The notes below the pieces were generated by a model. That model saw only the letters and a list, made by a program, of their open reading frames with translations, made no database searches and was not told the origin of the DNA. A program made the translations under genes and the position numbers. Positions 1 through 9,366 of a stretch of DNA of 64,000 nucleotides are shown piece by piece. How positions within the stretch are numbered: the first letter of the stretch is position 1; each line of letters begins with the position of its first letter. The stretch is from Aeromonas veronii (GTDB lineage: Bacteria > Pseudomonadota > Gammaproteobacteria > Enterobacterales > Aeromonadaceae), in NCBI GenBank assembly GCA_041319085.1, contig CP101033.1:3498501-3562500 (forward strand), written 5' to 3'.

Positions 1-657
1 GAACTGCTTTTCAACCATCACAGGTGCGGGAGCAGGTTCCGGAGCCGGGGCGGGAGCCACAGGGGCAACCTGACCAAAGCGATAAACCGCCGCCAGCGAC
101 AGCAGGCCGTTATCCATTCTCACGCCGGTGTCATCACGGTCGCCATACGGGGTGCTGTACTGATACTCCAGGCGAGCAGCCCAGTCCAGATTGAACGCAT
201 ACTCGGCACCCAGTGCGCCGACCATGACAAAGCGGCTGTCATCTTTGTAGACATCGCTCTTGGTATCAGCCCAGCCATAACCACCACCGACACGACCATA
301 GAGATCCAGATTATCGGTAACCGGGAAACCCAGTTTCAGGGTCAGCTGCGCCAGCTGCGCTTTCACTTCATCACTGAAAGCGCCAGCCGCCGTAGTTGCA
401 TCGTATTTGTAATTGCCCAAGTAGTCGTAACCCAGCTCCAGCCCCAGATTCTGGTTGATCTGATAGCCGCCAAACACGCCTGCACCCAAGGCATCGTTGG
501 TCTCATTGCCAAGGGTCAGGGCATTGCTTTCATCAATGCCATAGAAGTTGGACCAACCCAGTTTGGCACCGCCATACCAGGTGTTGTCTTGACCGGCTGC
601 CTGGGCATTAGCTGCGAGCAAACCGGTAACCAGCAAGGTAATCAATGATTTTTTCAT
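1..657 (-). CDS. ompA: OmpA-family outer-membrane porin (N-terminal part, truncated by window edge)
   Basis: This is the first 219 codons of an outer-membrane beta-barrel protein; the C-terminal part lies outside the window. Residues 1-20 form a signal peptide ending in NAQA, followed by a mature start with the typical OmpA motif NTWYGGAKLGWS. The sequence then shows alternating aromatic barrel strands (GYQINQNLGLELGYDY, DLYGRVGGGYGW, RLEYQYSTPYGD). Near residues 198-214 an Ala/Pro hinge (PAPAPEPAPAP) begins, which in Aeromonas OmpA proteins joins the barrel to the peptidoglycan-binding OmpA_C domain. A GAGG Shine-Dalgarno lies 7 bases before the ATG. Aeromonas often carries two tandem ompA genes, so a second copy downstream is possible but not visible. 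Confidence 0.93.
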   Translation of the reverse strand, partial: MKKSLITLLVTGLLAANAQAAGQDNTWYGGAKLGWSNFYGIDESNALTLGNETNDALGAGVFGGYQINQNLGLELGYDYLGNYKYDATTAAGAFSDEVKAQLAQLTLKLGFPVTDNLDLYGRVGGGYGWADTKSDVYKDDSRFVMVGALGAEYAFNLDWAARLEYQYSTPYGDRDDTGVRMDNGLLSLAAVYRFGQVAPVAPAPAPEPAPAPVMVEKQF

Positions 658-1165
658 GTCTGAGCCTCTGCAACTTTATGTAGGAGGAGGTTGATTGATA
701 TCACCTCGTCTTATATGCGCAACCACCCAAAAGCGATCGCAGCATATCAACGTTAGCCTATTTTCAAGTCACTGATATCAATTAACAAAAAATACTCTAA
801 CGCAACTACGTTACAAAAACAGCAACAAGCGTTTGTTATTTGAACTAAATGTGGCGCTAAAAGACGTATCTAAGAAGGTTCAACAGGGAAGAAGGGCCAG
901 CAGAATACTCTTGCCCAAAACGGTATCAGCGACGAACAAACGTGCCGTGTCGATCGATAACGCCAGCGACCGGCATGGAAAGCGCCTGCTGCCACTGACG
1001 TCTGGTAAAGGCGGCAGATTACAGTTCCAGATGAAATCACACATGTTCCGCCTCCGATGAAATCCTTGCGCTCACAAAACAGACGATCACAGCTACCTAT
1101 TTCTTTCACGCTTGCTTCACGCCCCGCGCGGCACAATGCCCTCATACCAACGACAGGAGGATAAA
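658..1165. other. Divergent intergenic region between ompA and ygiW-like gene
   Basis: About 500 bases hold no convincing gene. The half next to ompA is AT-rich and includes TGATATCA-containing stretches and TTGAAA/TTGATA hexamers, which would fit an ompA promoter, but I cannot place it exactly. Short open frames here lack ribosome-binding sites and recognisable protein sequence. Confidence 0.5.
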
Positions 1166-1552
1166 ATGAACCAGGCAAGCGCAAGCGTAATCGGACTGTT
1201 GACCCTGATGTCTGTCTCCTCTTTTGCCATGGCGGCCTATACCGGCCCGCAGGAGCAGAACAAGGTCTCCGTTGCTCAACTGAAAGATCTGGCCGATGAC
1301 AGCTGGGCCACGTTGGAGGGGAAACTGGTCAAGCACCTGGGCGGCGAGAACTATCTGTTCCGCGATGCCAGCGGTGAAGTGGAGGTCGAAGTGGATCAGG
1401 ATGTGTGGCGTGGCACCGAAGTGGGCCCGGATGATCAGATCCGCATCCGTGGTGAAGTGGACCACAGCTGGAACAAGACCGAAGTGGAAGTGAAAACCCT
1501 GGAGAAAGTGGGCGCGGCCCCGCAGACCAAGGGCGGCTTTATCGCCAAATAA
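1166..1552 (+). CDS. YgiW/YdeI-family periplasmic OB-fold (BOF) stress protein
   Basis: A 128-residue exported protein. Residues 1-23 are a signal peptide (SSFAMAAY), followed by a single BOF domain, the bacterial OB-fold family that includes E. coli YgiW and YdeI. Family landmarks are LADDSWATLEGKLV, the central LFRDASGEVEVEVD and RIRGEVDHSWNKTEVEVK near the C-terminus. Family members are small periplasmic proteins linked to tolerance of peroxide, metals and cationic peptides. The ATG at 1166 is chosen because AGGAGG sits 5 bases upstream; an in-frame upstream extension has no ribosome-binding site and would remove the signal peptide. It is a single-gene unit ending at a strong terminator shared with mltC. 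Confidence 0.9.
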   Translation: MNQASASVIGLLTLMSVSSFAMAAYTGPQEQNKVSVAQLKDLADDSWATLEGKLVKHLGGENYLFRDASGEVEVEVDQDVWRGTEVGPDDQIRIRGEVDHSWNKTEVEVKTLEKVGAAPQTKGGFIAK

Positions 1553-1583
1553 GGCCACTTCAACGACAAACTGGCCAGACGTT

Positions 1584-1613
1584 AAAAGGGCGCTTGCTAT
1601 CAAGCGCCCTTTT
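1584..1613. terminator. Bidirectional terminator between ygiW-like gene and mltC
   Basis: A 13-bp inverted repeat (AAAAGGGCGCTTG / CAAGCGCCCTTTT) with a four-base loop has an A-tract on one side and a T-tract on the other, so it can stop both converging transcripts. Confidence 0.9.
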
Positions 1614-1637
1614 GCATGGTTAACACAGCGTCATCAC

Positions 1638-2741
1638 TTAACCGGCCCGACTAGCAAAGGCTCTTTTGAACCCCTTTTCGGCCTGATTGACCTTGTAGAG
1701 GTAACGGCGCGACTCCTCTTTGGGATGCTGCTCGGTCAACACCTGATAAACCGCCTCGGGGGAGAGCCGGTTGATCCGGCCCGACGCCGCCTTGCGATCG
1801 CTGGAGAAGGTGTTGAGCACCCCGCCAGCGCCACCGTTGTAGGCAGAGATCACTGCATAGCGACGGGAGCGTGGGTCCTCGATATCCGCCAGATAGACGG
1901 TCTGCAACAGGTGCAGATAGGCGGTACCAACATCGATGTTGTAGGCCGGATTGAACAGCTCCTCCCGGCTCGGCTGGCCGTTCTTGCCCTTGACCCGCAC
2001 ATAGACATCACGACCGGCAGTGGCCGGGATCACCTGCATCAGGCCATAGGCGTTGGCATGGCTCACCGCATAGGGGTTGAAGCTGCTCTCGGTCTTGATC
2101 ACCGCATAGATCAGGCTCTCCGGCACGCCGTATTTGCGCGACGCTTCCCGGATGATCCCCGCATACTTGTAGCCCCGTCGATCTTCATGGTTGGCCACCA
2201 TGGGAATATCGACGAAGAAGATGGTGCGAATACCGAGGGTCCGCTTCTTCATCGCCGTGTTCAGCAGGTAGTCAGCATAACGCTCGGCGCGCCAGGAGGC
2301 ACGGATAGGCTGACGCTGATTATCCAGCACCTGACCGTAGAGGAAGGGCTCGCCGCCGGTCAGAATTTCCCGATCGGAGTAAAGATCCACTTCGGCCGGA
2401 TCATCCGGCGTCAGCAGGGTCTCGATAATGGCGCGGCGCAGGTGATCACGCGGCTCTATGCCCGAGACGGTCTCCACCATGATGTGGCCGCTGGAGAAGT
2501 CGATGTGGGCCCGGCTCTTGTACTGATCCGTGTATTTGACGTAGTCAAACTTGCCCGCAAACAGCGCTTCCCGCCCCCATATCTCGTTCACGTTATGAGA
2601 GAGCGCGCTGATCATGTGTTCAAAACCGCGGATGTCCTTGCCGTTGACCAGATCACCATCCGCACTCCCGCTGGGCTTGGGGGAGGATGAGCAGGCAGAG
2701 AGAAACAGCAGGGTGCACAGCAGCCAAAAAATTCGGCCCAT
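1638..2741 (-). CDS. mltC: Membrane-bound lytic murein transglycosylase C
   Basis: A 367-residue outer-membrane lipoprotein that cleaves the MurNAc-GlcNAc bond of peptidoglycan, forming 1,6-anhydro ends. Residues 1-18 are a lipoprotein signal with lipobox LSAC. The N-terminal half matches the MltC-specific domain. The SLT domain follows, with catalytic Glu in the context IKTESSFNPYAVS and the conserved YGLMQVIP and AYNGG motifs. The start at 2741 is preferred over an in-frame ATG 11 codons upstream because GAGG lies 7 bases before it and it puts the lipobox in the right place. It is the last gene of mutY-yggX-mltC, the same order as in E. coli. Confidence 0.95.
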   Translation of the reverse strand: MGRIFWLLCTLLFLSACSSSPKPSGSADGDLVNGKDIRGFEHMISALSHNVNEIWGREALFAGKFDYVKYTDQYKSRAHIDFSSGHIMVETVSGIEPRDHLRRAIIETLLTPDDPAEVDLYSDREILTGGEPFLYGQVLDNQRQPIRASWRAERYADYLLNTAMKKRTLGIRTIFFVDIPMVANHEDRRGYKYAGIIREASRKYGVPESLIYAVIKTESSFNPYAVSHANAYGLMQVIPATAGRDVYVRVKGKNGQPSREELFNPAYNIDVGTAYLHLLQTVYLADIEDPRSRRYAVISAYNGGAGGVLNTFSSDRKAASGRINRLSPEAVYQVLTEQHPKEESRRYLYKVNQAEKGFKRAFASRAG

Positions 2742-2860
2742 AGGATCCTCAAACCGGGCAGCCAGGCTGCCCATTATTCATTTGCGGCGACGTCAGGAGC
2801 GGTCACGCCAGCAAGTGGCGCCATGCCAGCTCCAGTTCACACGTACAACAGCCGGAGAGC

Positions 2861-3133
2861 TTACTGGGCCGGCGGGGTGTAACCTTCGATCTGCACTTCA
2901 CCCGCGTCAAACAGGTAGCTGACCATCTCTTTTTCCAGCAGTTGGCGATGCTCAAGATTCATCATATTGAGCTTTTTCTCGTTGATCAGCATCACCTGCT
3001 TCTTCTGCCACTCGGCCCAGGCTTCCTTGCTGATGTTGTCAAAAATCCGCTTGCCGAGCTCACCGGGATAGAGTTGAAAATCCAGACCCTGGCCCTCTTT
3101 TTTCAGGCGTTGGCAAAATACAGTACGGCTCAT
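2861..3133 (-). CDS. yggX: YggX-type oxidative damage protection / Fe(II)-trafficking protein
   Basis: A 90-residue cytoplasmic protein of the YggX family, which protects iron-sulfur proteins against oxidants and is thought to handle labile iron. The N-terminus [13 protein letters not shown] carries the conserved Cys at position 7. [17 protein letters not shown] and the [12 protein letters not shown] helix are diagnostic. It starts 8 bases after the stop of mutY and is probably cotranscribed with it. The link is functional: MutY carries a 4Fe-4S cluster and acts on oxidised guanine mispairs. Confidence 0.95.
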   Translation of the reverse strand: MSRTVFCQRLKKEGQGLDFQLYPGELGKRIFDNISKEAWAEWQKKQVMLINEKKLNMMNLEHRQLLEKEMVSYLFDAGEVQIEGYTPPAQ

Positions 3134-3141
3134 GTTGACCT

Positions 3142-4194
3142 CTATGGTTGTAACTCTGGATAGGCGAGCAGACGGGCCGTGGCGGCCGCCAGCCCCACCT
3201 CGGCAGGATGGCGTAAGTTATACCAGAGTCGGTTATCTGCTTCCATGAGCCGCAGCGGCTGCGCCTCATCAATGTCAATCAGCAGCGGCTGAATATCGAG
3301 ATGGAAGTGACTGAAGGTATGGCGAAAACCAGCCAGCTCCCGATAACCGTGATGGCTCAGGCCAAGGGACGCCAGCAGACCATCCACCTCCGCCAGAGAG
3401 GCCACCTGCGGGAAGCAGTAGAGCCCGCCCCAGATCCCCTGCGGCGGCCGCTTCTCCAGCAGCAACTCATCGCCATGACGGATCAGCAGCATGATGCCAT
3501 CGCGAGCCGGAATGCTCTTCTTGGGCTTGCTGTTGGGGTAGACGGTGGGTTTGCCTTGCGACAGCCCCTGGCAATCGGCCCGCACCGGACAGCGATCACA
3601 GGCAGGCTTGCTGCGGGTGCAGATCGTGGCCCCGATATCCATCATCGCCTGGTTGTAGTGCGCCACACCCAGCTTGGGAGTGAGCCGGATGGCGATCTCC
3701 CACAGCTCGTTCTCCACCTGTTTTTGGCCGGGCCAGCCCGGCAGCGCCAGCCAGCGGGTGAGTACCCGCTTCACGTTGCCATCAAGAATGGCGTGAGGCT
3801 GACCGAGGGAGAGCGACAGCACGGCCCCGGCGGTAGAACGACCAATCCCCGGCAGCGCCATCACCTCATCAAAGCGCTCGGGAAAGAGGCCGTGGTGGTG
3901 ATCGCGGATCTGCTGGGCCGCCTTGTGCAGGTTGCGGGCCCGGGCATAGTAGCCAAGCCCGGTCCAGTGGTGCAGCACCTCGTCGACGGGGGCATCGGCC
4001 AGCGCCACCACATCGGGGAAGCGCGCCATAAAACGCTGGTAATAGGGGATCACAGTAGCGACCTGAGTCTGCTGCAGCATGATCTCCGAGACCCAGACCC
4101 GGTAAGGGGTCTTCTCCTGCTGCCATGGCAGGGTTTTGCGGCCATGAAGCTCGTACCACTCAAGAACCCGGCTTGCGAAGGTTGATTGATTCAC
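3142..4194 (-). CDS. mutY: A/G-specific adenine glycosylase MutY
   Basis: A 350-residue base-excision repair enzyme that removes adenine mispaired with 8-oxoguanine or guanine. Catalytic Glu37 lies in [11 protein letters not shown], the helix-hairpin-helix is at about 113-125 ([14 protein letters not shown]) and catalytic Asp138 is in ILDGNVKR. Cys192, Cys199, Cys202 and Cys208 form the expected C-X6-C-X2-C-X5-C 4Fe-4S site. The C-terminal third is the NUDIX-like domain that recognises 8-oxoG. The start is GTG with only a weak GAGA upstream. It leads the operon mutY-yggX-mltC and is divergent from cca. Confidence 0.97.
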   Translation of the reverse strand: MNQSTFASRVLEWYELHGRKTLPWQQEKTPYRVWVSEIMLQQTQVATVIPYYQRFMARFPDVVALADAPVDEVLHHWTGLGYYARARNLHKAAQQIRDHHHGLFPERFDEVMALPGIGRSTAGAVLSLSLGQPHAILDGNVKRVLTRWLALPGWPGQKQVENELWEIAIRLTPKLGVAHYNQAMMDIGATICTRSKPACDRCPVRADCQGLSQGKPTVYPNSKPKKSIPARDGIMLLIRHGDELLLEKRPPQGIWGGLYCFPQVASLAEVDGLLASLGLSHHGYRELAGFRHTFSHFHLDIQPLLIDIDEAQPLRLMEADNRLWYNLRHPAEVGLAAATARLLAYPELQP

Positions 4195-4414
4195 GTTGTT
4201 CTCATGTCGTTGATATAAGGGGAACTCTGCGGTTCCTTCGGCTCATCTGACCTGCGCGGGCATGAAAGTCATCCCGCAGGTGCGGCAGCGTAAGGCCTCG
4301 TCACGCCCAAGTCAAAGCCGCGCTGACTGGCGCTGCAGGCAGGTGGTGGTCAGGCAGCAAAGCGGTAACAAAGACGATATACTCGGCCCCACGATTGTTG
4401 ACGGGAGAGACGGT

Positions 4415-5653
4415 TTGCAGACTTATCTGGTTGGGGGCGCAGTGCGGGATCGCCTGCTGGGATTGCCGCAGGGCGACAGGGATCATCTGGTGGTTGGCGC
4501 CACCGTAGAGCAGATGCTGGCGCTGGGTTTTACCCAGGTCGGTCGTGACTTCCCGGTGTTTCTCCACCCCAAAACCCAGCAGGAGTATGCCCTCGCCCGT
4601 ACCGAACGCAAACAGGGTCAGGGCTACACCGGCTTTGTCTGCCACGCCGCCCCCGACGTGACGCTCGAGCAGGATCTGCTGCGCCGGGATCTCACCATCA
4701 ACGCCATCGCCGAAGATGATCAGGGCCAGCTTCATGATCCCTACGGTGGCATTGACGATTTGCAAAAACGGCTGCTGCGCCACGTCTCCCCTGCCTTTGC
4801 CGAAGATCCGCTGCGCATCTTGCGGGTCGCCCGCTTCGCCGCCCGCTTCCACGCTCAGGGCTTTACCATCGCGCCGGAAACTCTCGCCCTGATGAGCGAG
4901 ATGACGGCCGCTGGCGAGCTGGCCCACCTCACCCCGGAGCGGGTCTGGAAGGAGCTGGAAAAAGTGCTGCTGGGGCCGACCCCGCAGATCTTTGTCGAGG
5001 TGCTGCGCCAATGTGGCGCCCTCAAGGCGCTGTTTCCCGAAATTGATGCGCTGTTTGGCGTCCCTGCCCCGGCCAAGTGGCACCCGGAGATCGACACCGG
5101 CATCCACACCCTGATGGTGCTGGAGCAGGCGTGCCGGATCTCCCCGGAATTGACCGTCCGCTTTGCCGCCCTCTGCCACGACCTTGGCAAGGGGCTCACC
5201 CCCAAGGAGTTCTGGCCAAGCCATCACGGTCATGGCCAGAAGGGGCTGCCGCTTATTCGCGCCCTGTGCGAGCGGTTCCGGGTTCCCAACGAGTGCCGGG
5301 ATCTGGCGCTGCTGGTGAGCGATCTGCACACCCACATCCATATCGCCTTTGAGCTCAAGCCCGCCACCCTGCTCAAGGTGTTCGACAAGGCTGATGCCTG
5401 GCGTCGCCCCGAGCGCTTTGCCCAGCTGCTGGATGCCTGCCGCGCCGACTTCCACGGCCGCACCGGTTTCGAGGAGCGGGTCTACGCCGAGCCGGACTAT
5501 GTGGCCGAAGCGCTGGCAGCCGCCCAGGCGGTGCCGGTGAAAGAGATAGTGGCGGCCGGTTTCAAAGGGGAAGAGATCAAGGCGCAGCTGGCCAAAAAGC
5601 GGACCGATGCCATCAGCCGGGTCAAGGATGAGTGGACCTTTATCGAAGAGTAA
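4415..5653 (+). CDS. cca: Multifunctional CCA tRNA nucleotidyltransferase with HD domain
   Basis: A 412-residue enzyme that adds or repairs the 3' CCA of tRNAs. The N-terminus [14 protein letters not shown] is the class II nucleotidyltransferase signature, followed by [12 protein letters not shown] and the [11 protein letters not shown] helix. A C-terminal HD phosphohydrolase domain shows LCHDLGKG and HHGHGQKG, as in the E. coli enzyme with 2',3'-cyclic phosphodiesterase and phosphatase activity. The TTG at 4415 is chosen because GGGAGAG lies 4 bases upstream and the length then equals the E. coli protein. The frame stays open for 51 codons upstream, but that part has no family match. Confidence 0.95.
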   Translation: MQTYLVGGAVRDRLLGLPQGDRDHLVVGATVEQMLALGFTQVGRDFPVFLHPKTQQEYALARTERKQGQGYTGFVCHAAPDVTLEQDLLRRDLTINAIAEDDQGQLHDPYGGIDDLQKRLLRHVSPAFAEDPLRILRVARFAARFHAQGFTIAPETLALMSEMTAAGELAHLTPERVWKELEKVLLGPTPQIFVEVLRQCGALKALFPEIDALFGVPAPAKWHPEIDTGIHTLMVLEQACRISPELTVRFAALCHDLGKGLTPKEFWPSHHGHGQKGLPLIRALCERFRVPNECRDLALLVSDLHTHIHIAFELKPATLLKVFDKADAWRRPERFAQLLDACRADFHGRTGFEERVYAEPDYVAEALAAAQAVPVKEIVAAGFKGEEIKAQLAKKRTDAISRVKDEWTFIEE

Positions 5654-5670
5654 TCTCGGCCCCATAACAG

Positions 5671-5726
5671 ACGGCCGCCCTGATGATGAGCTCTGCAAGG
5701 AGGGCATCGCCAGGGCGGCCGTTTTG
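5671..5726. terminator. Bidirectional terminator between cca and BCCT gene
   Basis: A 12-bp perfect inverted repeat (ACGGCCGCCCTG / CAGGGCGGCCGT) with a 28-base loop is followed by TTTTGC on the + strand. The loop is unusually long for an intrinsic terminator. Confidence 0.8.
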
Positions 5727-5772
5727 CATCCAGGTTTACATAGGAAGGGGAGTCAGCCCCCTTCTGATGCCG

Positions 5773-7371
5773 TTATGCCGGACCAATTCGTTCCATCAGG
5801 CTCATATGGGATGAGCCATCGTGGCGCTTGAGGTTCTGGCGATACTCGAACTGGCGCTGGCTCTCCTGCTTGAGCCCCAGCATCAGCGAATAGCACATCG
5901 CCAACATGATCACCGAGAAGGGCAGCGCCGCTATGATGCTGGCCGCCTGCAAGGCTGCCAGGCCGCCAGAGACCAGCAGGATGGCGGCAACCAGCCCCTG
6001 CCCAAGACCCCATACGGCGCGGTGCAGTACCGGCGGCTCCTGATCACCGATGGAGAGCAGGGTGGTGATGACCAGCGTACCCGAGTCACTGGAGGTGATG
6101 AAGTAGGTGCAAATGAGCAGGGTCAGCGCGGCCTTGGCGATCCAGCCGAAGGTATCCCAGTGCAGCAGTTCGACCGTCTTGTAAAGCGCCAGCGTCACAT
6201 CCTGATTGACCGCAGCAACCACGCCGCCACCGCCAAACAGCTCCAGATTCATCGCCGTACCACCAAACACGGTGAGCCAGAATATGCCGAGCAGCGAGGG
6301 TACCAGCAGCACGCCAAGCACAAACTCGCGAATGGTACGCCCCTTGGAGATGCGGGCGATAAACATGCCGACAAAGGGCGCCCAGGCAATCCACCAACCC
6401 CAGTAAAACGCCGTCCAGCTCGACTGCCAGGCCGAAGTGCCGTTGGCTTCGGTGTTGGTCCAGAAGCTCAGTTTGACGATGTTCTGCAGGTAATCACCGA
6501 TGTTCTGCACATAGGCGTTGAGGATATAGGTGGTCGGCCCCAGCACCAGAAAGAGTGCGAGTACGAAGACGCTCAGCCAGATATTGAGCTCGGAGAGGAT
6601 CTTCACTCCACGCCCGACCCCGGAAACCGCCGACAGAGTGGCGATCAGGCTGATACCGCCAATCAGCCAGAGCTGGTTGGACTGCGACACCGCCATACCA
6701 AACATCTGGTTGAGGCCGGTATTCATCTGGGAGACCCCCAGGCCAAGGGAGGTCGCCACCCCGAACACGGTACCGAACACCGCCAGCACGTCGGCGGCAT
6801 GGCCCCAGAAGCCGTAGATGCGATCGCCAAGCAGCGGATAGAGCACGGAACGAATGGCCAGTGGCAGCTTGCGCCGGTAGCTGAAGAAGGCCAGCGACAA
6901 GCCGACGATCACATAGATTGCCCATGGATGGAGGCCCCAGTGGAAAAAGGTGAGGCGCATGGCGATCTGGGCCGCTTCCGGGGTCATCCCTTCGGTAATG
7001 AACGGATTGCCCTGCAGATGGTTCATCGGCTCGGCGATGCTCCAGAACACCAGACCGATACCCATGCCTGCGCTAAAGAGCATGGAGAACCAGGCGAAGT
7101 AGCCGAACTCCGGTACCTGGTCGTCGTCACCCAGCCGGATGCTGCCAAAACGGCTGAACATCAGGTAGACAGCGAAGAACAGGAACAGGGCGACCACCAG
7201 AATGTAGTACCACTTGAACCCGGCAATAATCTGATCCTTGGCACCGACAAACCAGGCGGCCGCGGTATCGGGAACAAATACGCCAAACAGCAAAAACAGG
7301 GTGATCACGGTGAGGGCCGTCATGGCCATGGTGGGGTTGAGGCCTTTCAATAGCCCTTTGCTTGCTCGCAT
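5773..7371 (-). CDS. BCCT-family (betaine/choline/carnitine) transporter
   Basis: A 532-residue inner-membrane secondary transporter with about 12 hydrophobic segments. It shows the BCCT hallmarks FGYFAWFSMLFSAGMGIGLVFWSIAEPM, the aromatic FFHWGLHPWAIY and the central WTAFYWGWWIAWAPFVGMFIARIS segment that forms the substrate box. The family imports quaternary ammonium compatible solutes with Na+ or H+. Substrate cannot be fixed from sequence; the neighbouring CosR-like regulator suggests an OpuD-type osmolyte importer. AGGAGG lies 5 bases before the ATG, and the stop of the upstream gene is 9 bases away, so the two form an operon. Confidence 0.93.
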   Translation of the reverse strand: MRASKGLLKGLNPTMAMTALTVITLFLLFGVFVPDTAAAWFVGAKDQIIAGFKWYYILVVALFLFFAVYLMFSRFGSIRLGDDDQVPEFGYFAWFSMLFSAGMGIGLVFWSIAEPMNHLQGNPFITEGMTPEAAQIAMRLTFFHWGLHPWAIYVIVGLSLAFFSYRRKLPLAIRSVLYPLLGDRIYGFWGHAADVLAVFGTVFGVATSLGLGVSQMNTGLNQMFGMAVSQSNQLWLIGGISLIATLSAVSGVGRGVKILSELNIWLSVFVLALFLVLGPTTYILNAYVQNIGDYLQNIVKLSFWTNTEANGTSAWQSSWTAFYWGWWIAWAPFVGMFIARISKGRTIREFVLGVLLVPSLLGIFWLTVFGGTAMNLELFGGGGVVAAVNQDVTLALYKTVELLHWDTFGWIAKAALTLLICTYFITSSDSGTLVITTLLSIGDQEPPVLHRAVWGLGQGLVAAILLVSGGLAALQAASIIAALPFSVIMLAMCYSLMLGLKQESQRQFEYRQNLKRHDGSSHMSLMERIGPA

Positions 7372-7380
7372 CCAGCCTCC

Positions 7381-7911
7381 TTAGTCGTTGTTGAAAAAGT
7401 CTTCGCCCACATGATCACCGGCACCGCCGATGGCACGATAGACCAGTTTGCCGGCCGCCTGTTCGCGGTGATCCACCAGCGAAACCGAGGGCTGGCCATT
7501 CACGGCGTGACGCTTGCCAAGGAAGATGGCCATGGGGACACCCAGATTGGAGATACCGCTGGTGATCCAGAGGCGGTTGAAGTCGTAAGAGCCACCGATG
7601 AACTCCAGCTGTGCCAGGCCGGTATCTAGGCCTGTCAGATAGAAGTTCATGGCACTTTCGTCAGGAAAGAGGTGCACCAGCACATAGGCATAGCGTAATT
7701 CATTCACCAACTCCTTTAGGTTGAAAGTACCTGTCTCACTGCAAGAGAGGGGTAACTCACCATCATAGTGGTGTACCTTGAGGTTGTTGGGGTCTTCATC
7801 ATAGGCAGGCTGATAGCGCACGAAAGCCGAGGTATCCGGCAGTTCATAGCGCACTCTGACCACACGTAACTCGGCCACCAGAGACTTGATATCCAGCTCG
7901 TCATTCATCAT
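7381..7911 (-). CDS. Conserved hypothetical protein cotranscribed with BCCT transporter
   Basis: A soluble protein of about 176 residues that I do not recognise. It has no signal peptide or membrane segment. The sequence is rich in acidic and aromatic residues (RVRYELPDTSAFVRYQPAYDEDP, LVHLFPDESAMNFYLTGLD, GGSYDFNRLWITSGIS). GAGGAG lies just upstream of two successive ATGs at 7911 and 7908; the second has the better spacing. It is the first gene of the operon with the BCCT transporter and faces a CosR-like regulator. A role in osmolyte response is inferred from position only. Confidence 0.8.
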   Translation of the reverse strand: MMNDELDIKSLVAELRVVRVRYELPDTSAFVRYQPAYDEDPNNLKVHHYDGELPLSCSETGTFNLKELVNELRYAYVLVHLFPDESAMNFYLTGLDTGLAQLEFIGGSYDFNRLWITSGISNLGVPMAIFLGKRHAVNGQPSVSLVDHREQAAGKLVYRAIGGAGDHVGEDFFNND

Positions 7912-8071
7912 TTCGCTCCTCAAATGTCAGGGTGAATTCCGTGAAATGTCCGTCAACCTAACACAAAATTGATTAGAGCAGAAATTATTACAACAAAAAC
8001 CATATTGACCTTGTGACGAATTAGGCGGAAAATTTTGCCCCTCTCCATAGCCCTCCAATGACGCACACCCC

Positions 8072-8551
8072 ATGGAAAAACATGATGAAGTGCTGGTCGC
8101 CCTGCGCCAGATTATTCGTGCCATCGACATGCACTCCAGGCGCTTGATCAAAGAAGCCGGGCTCACCTCCCCGCAACTCTTGCTGCTCAAAGGGATCGAC
8201 GAGTTGGGACAGATCTCCATGCGCCAGCTGGCCGATCACACCAACATGAGTCAGGCCACCGCCACCACCATCATGGACCGATTGGAGAGCCGTCAACTGG
8301 TGCAGCGCGTTCGCAGCAATACCGACAAGCGCAAGGTTCACGCGACACTGACTGACGCAGGCCGCGCCCTGCTGGCCCAGGCCCCGACCCCGCTGCAAGA
8401 GCGCTTCATCCAGCGTTTTCAAGCGCTGGAAGCGTGGGAGCAGACGCTGCTGCTCTCTTCCCTGCAACGCATTTCCTCCATGATGAATGCAGACGAAATC
8501 GACGCCGCCCCGGTGCTGAGCGTCAGACCCCTCACCGAAGAGCAGGCATAA
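8072..8551 (+). CDS. MarR-family regulator resembling CosR/EctR
   Basis: A 159-residue winged-helix DNA-binding protein. The central part (QISMRQLADHTNMSQATATTIMDRLESRQLVQRVRS, then the wing NTDKRKVHATLT) is the MarR fold. The N-terminus, with ALRQIIRAIDMHSRRL and TSPQLLLLKGI, resembles the CosR/EctR group of Vibrio and halophiles that controls ectoine and BCCT transporter genes. It is transcribed away from the BCCT operon across a 160-base AT-rich region, fitting local regulation of that operon. Assignment to CosR is by recall of family sequences, not by alignment. Confidence 0.85.
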   Translation: MEKHDEVLVALRQIIRAIDMHSRRLIKEAGLTSPQLLLLKGIDELGQISMRQLADHTNMSQATATTIMDRLESRQLVQRVRSNTDKRKVHATLTDAGRALLAQAPTPLQERFIQRFQALEAWEQTLLLSSLQRISSMMNADEIDAAPVLSVRPLTEEQA

Positions 8552-8574
8552 GTTGCTGAACAATTTCAGGTATA

Positions 8575-8604
8575 AAAAAAGCTCCCGAACGGGAGCTTTT
8601 GTCT
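8575..8604. terminator. Bidirectional terminator between MarR gene and yjaG-like gene
   Basis: The inverted repeat AAAAGCTCCCG / CGGGAGCTTTT is flanked by an A-tract and a T-tract and lies between convergent genes. Confidence 0.88.
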
Positions 8605-8622
8605 ATCAGGGGCCAAAGAGGA

Positions 8623-9204
8623 TTACTCTTCCAGGCTAATCCCGATATTGGAGACGCCATCCTGAGAGGCGAATGTTCTGATAGCCAGGATACGATCGCT
8701 GTCGCGTTCATGGGCAACCCGCTTGAGCAGTTCGACCTGGAACTCCAGCTCGGCTTCCATGTACTCGTGCTCGTAGAGCTCCTCTTCGGTCAGATCCCGC
8801 TCTTCCAGCAGCTCGATAAAACCGGCCACCGTACCGACTGAGGCGTGGCTGGCATCGTTGGCCTCTTCGCCAACCCGGCAGATCACCGAGTTGTAGGCGC
8901 AGCCCAGCGCAACGCAGGCATCCAGCGCGGGATAGGCGCCATAGGATTCAAACTTGCGGGGATCCGGAATGTGAGACTCGAACTCTTCGAGAATGGCCCC
9001 CAGATTGACCCGGGATCCCTTGACGGTGAGGTAGACCCACAGCTGATCCAGCGCATGCCGGAAGGCGCTTGCATTGCCAAAGCCGGAGGCCTGACTAAAC
9101 AGGGCATAGTTGGGGTACATGCGCTCAGCCAGCGCCAGGGTGTAGACGGTCTGTTGCCAAGGCTGTAGCTCGGCCAGTCGCTTATAAAACTTGTCACCAA
9201 ACAC
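8623..9204 (-). CDS. YjaG-type (DUF416) protein of unknown function
   Basis: A 193-residue cytoplasmic protein of the DUF416 family (E. coli YjaG). Recognisable parts are the N-terminal LAELQPWQQTVYTLALAERMYPNY, the central YPALDACVALGCAYNSV and the acidic GFIELLEERDLTEEEL. No catalytic motif is visible and the family has no established function. The start is GTG at 9204 with AAGGA about 10 bases upstream. It stands alone, convergent with the MarR gene. Confidence 0.9.
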   Translation of the reverse strand: MFGDKFYKRLAELQPWQQTVYTLALAERMYPNYALFSQASGFGNASAFRHALDQLWVYLTVKGSRVNLGAILEEFESHIPDPRKFESYGAYPALDACVALGCAYNSVICRVGEEANDASHASVGTVAGFIELLEERDLTEEELYEHEYMEAELEFQVELLKRVAHERDSDRILAIRTFASQDGVSNIGISLEE

Positions 9205-9366
9205 TGGAGTCGGATCCTTTGCAAAATGTGGGGCAGATTGTAGCCCACGAGGGGCGCGGCGAAAACGAAAAAGCGCCCTGGTCGGCTATGTTGCGAGATG
9301 AAGTCAGGTAAGATGGGACGAGAGCGGCATCTTGTTGCGCCGCAAATTCTGATAAGGAACAAGAGT

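Noticed and set aside
833..1184. Small open frames on both strands between ompA and the ygiW-like gene
   Set aside because: No ribosome-binding site, no family resemblance, and one overlaps the start of a well-supported gene.
5821..7353. 510-codon open frame antisense to the BCCT gene
   Set aside because: Translation is Gln/His/Gly-rich and of the type produced by the reverse of membrane-protein codons.
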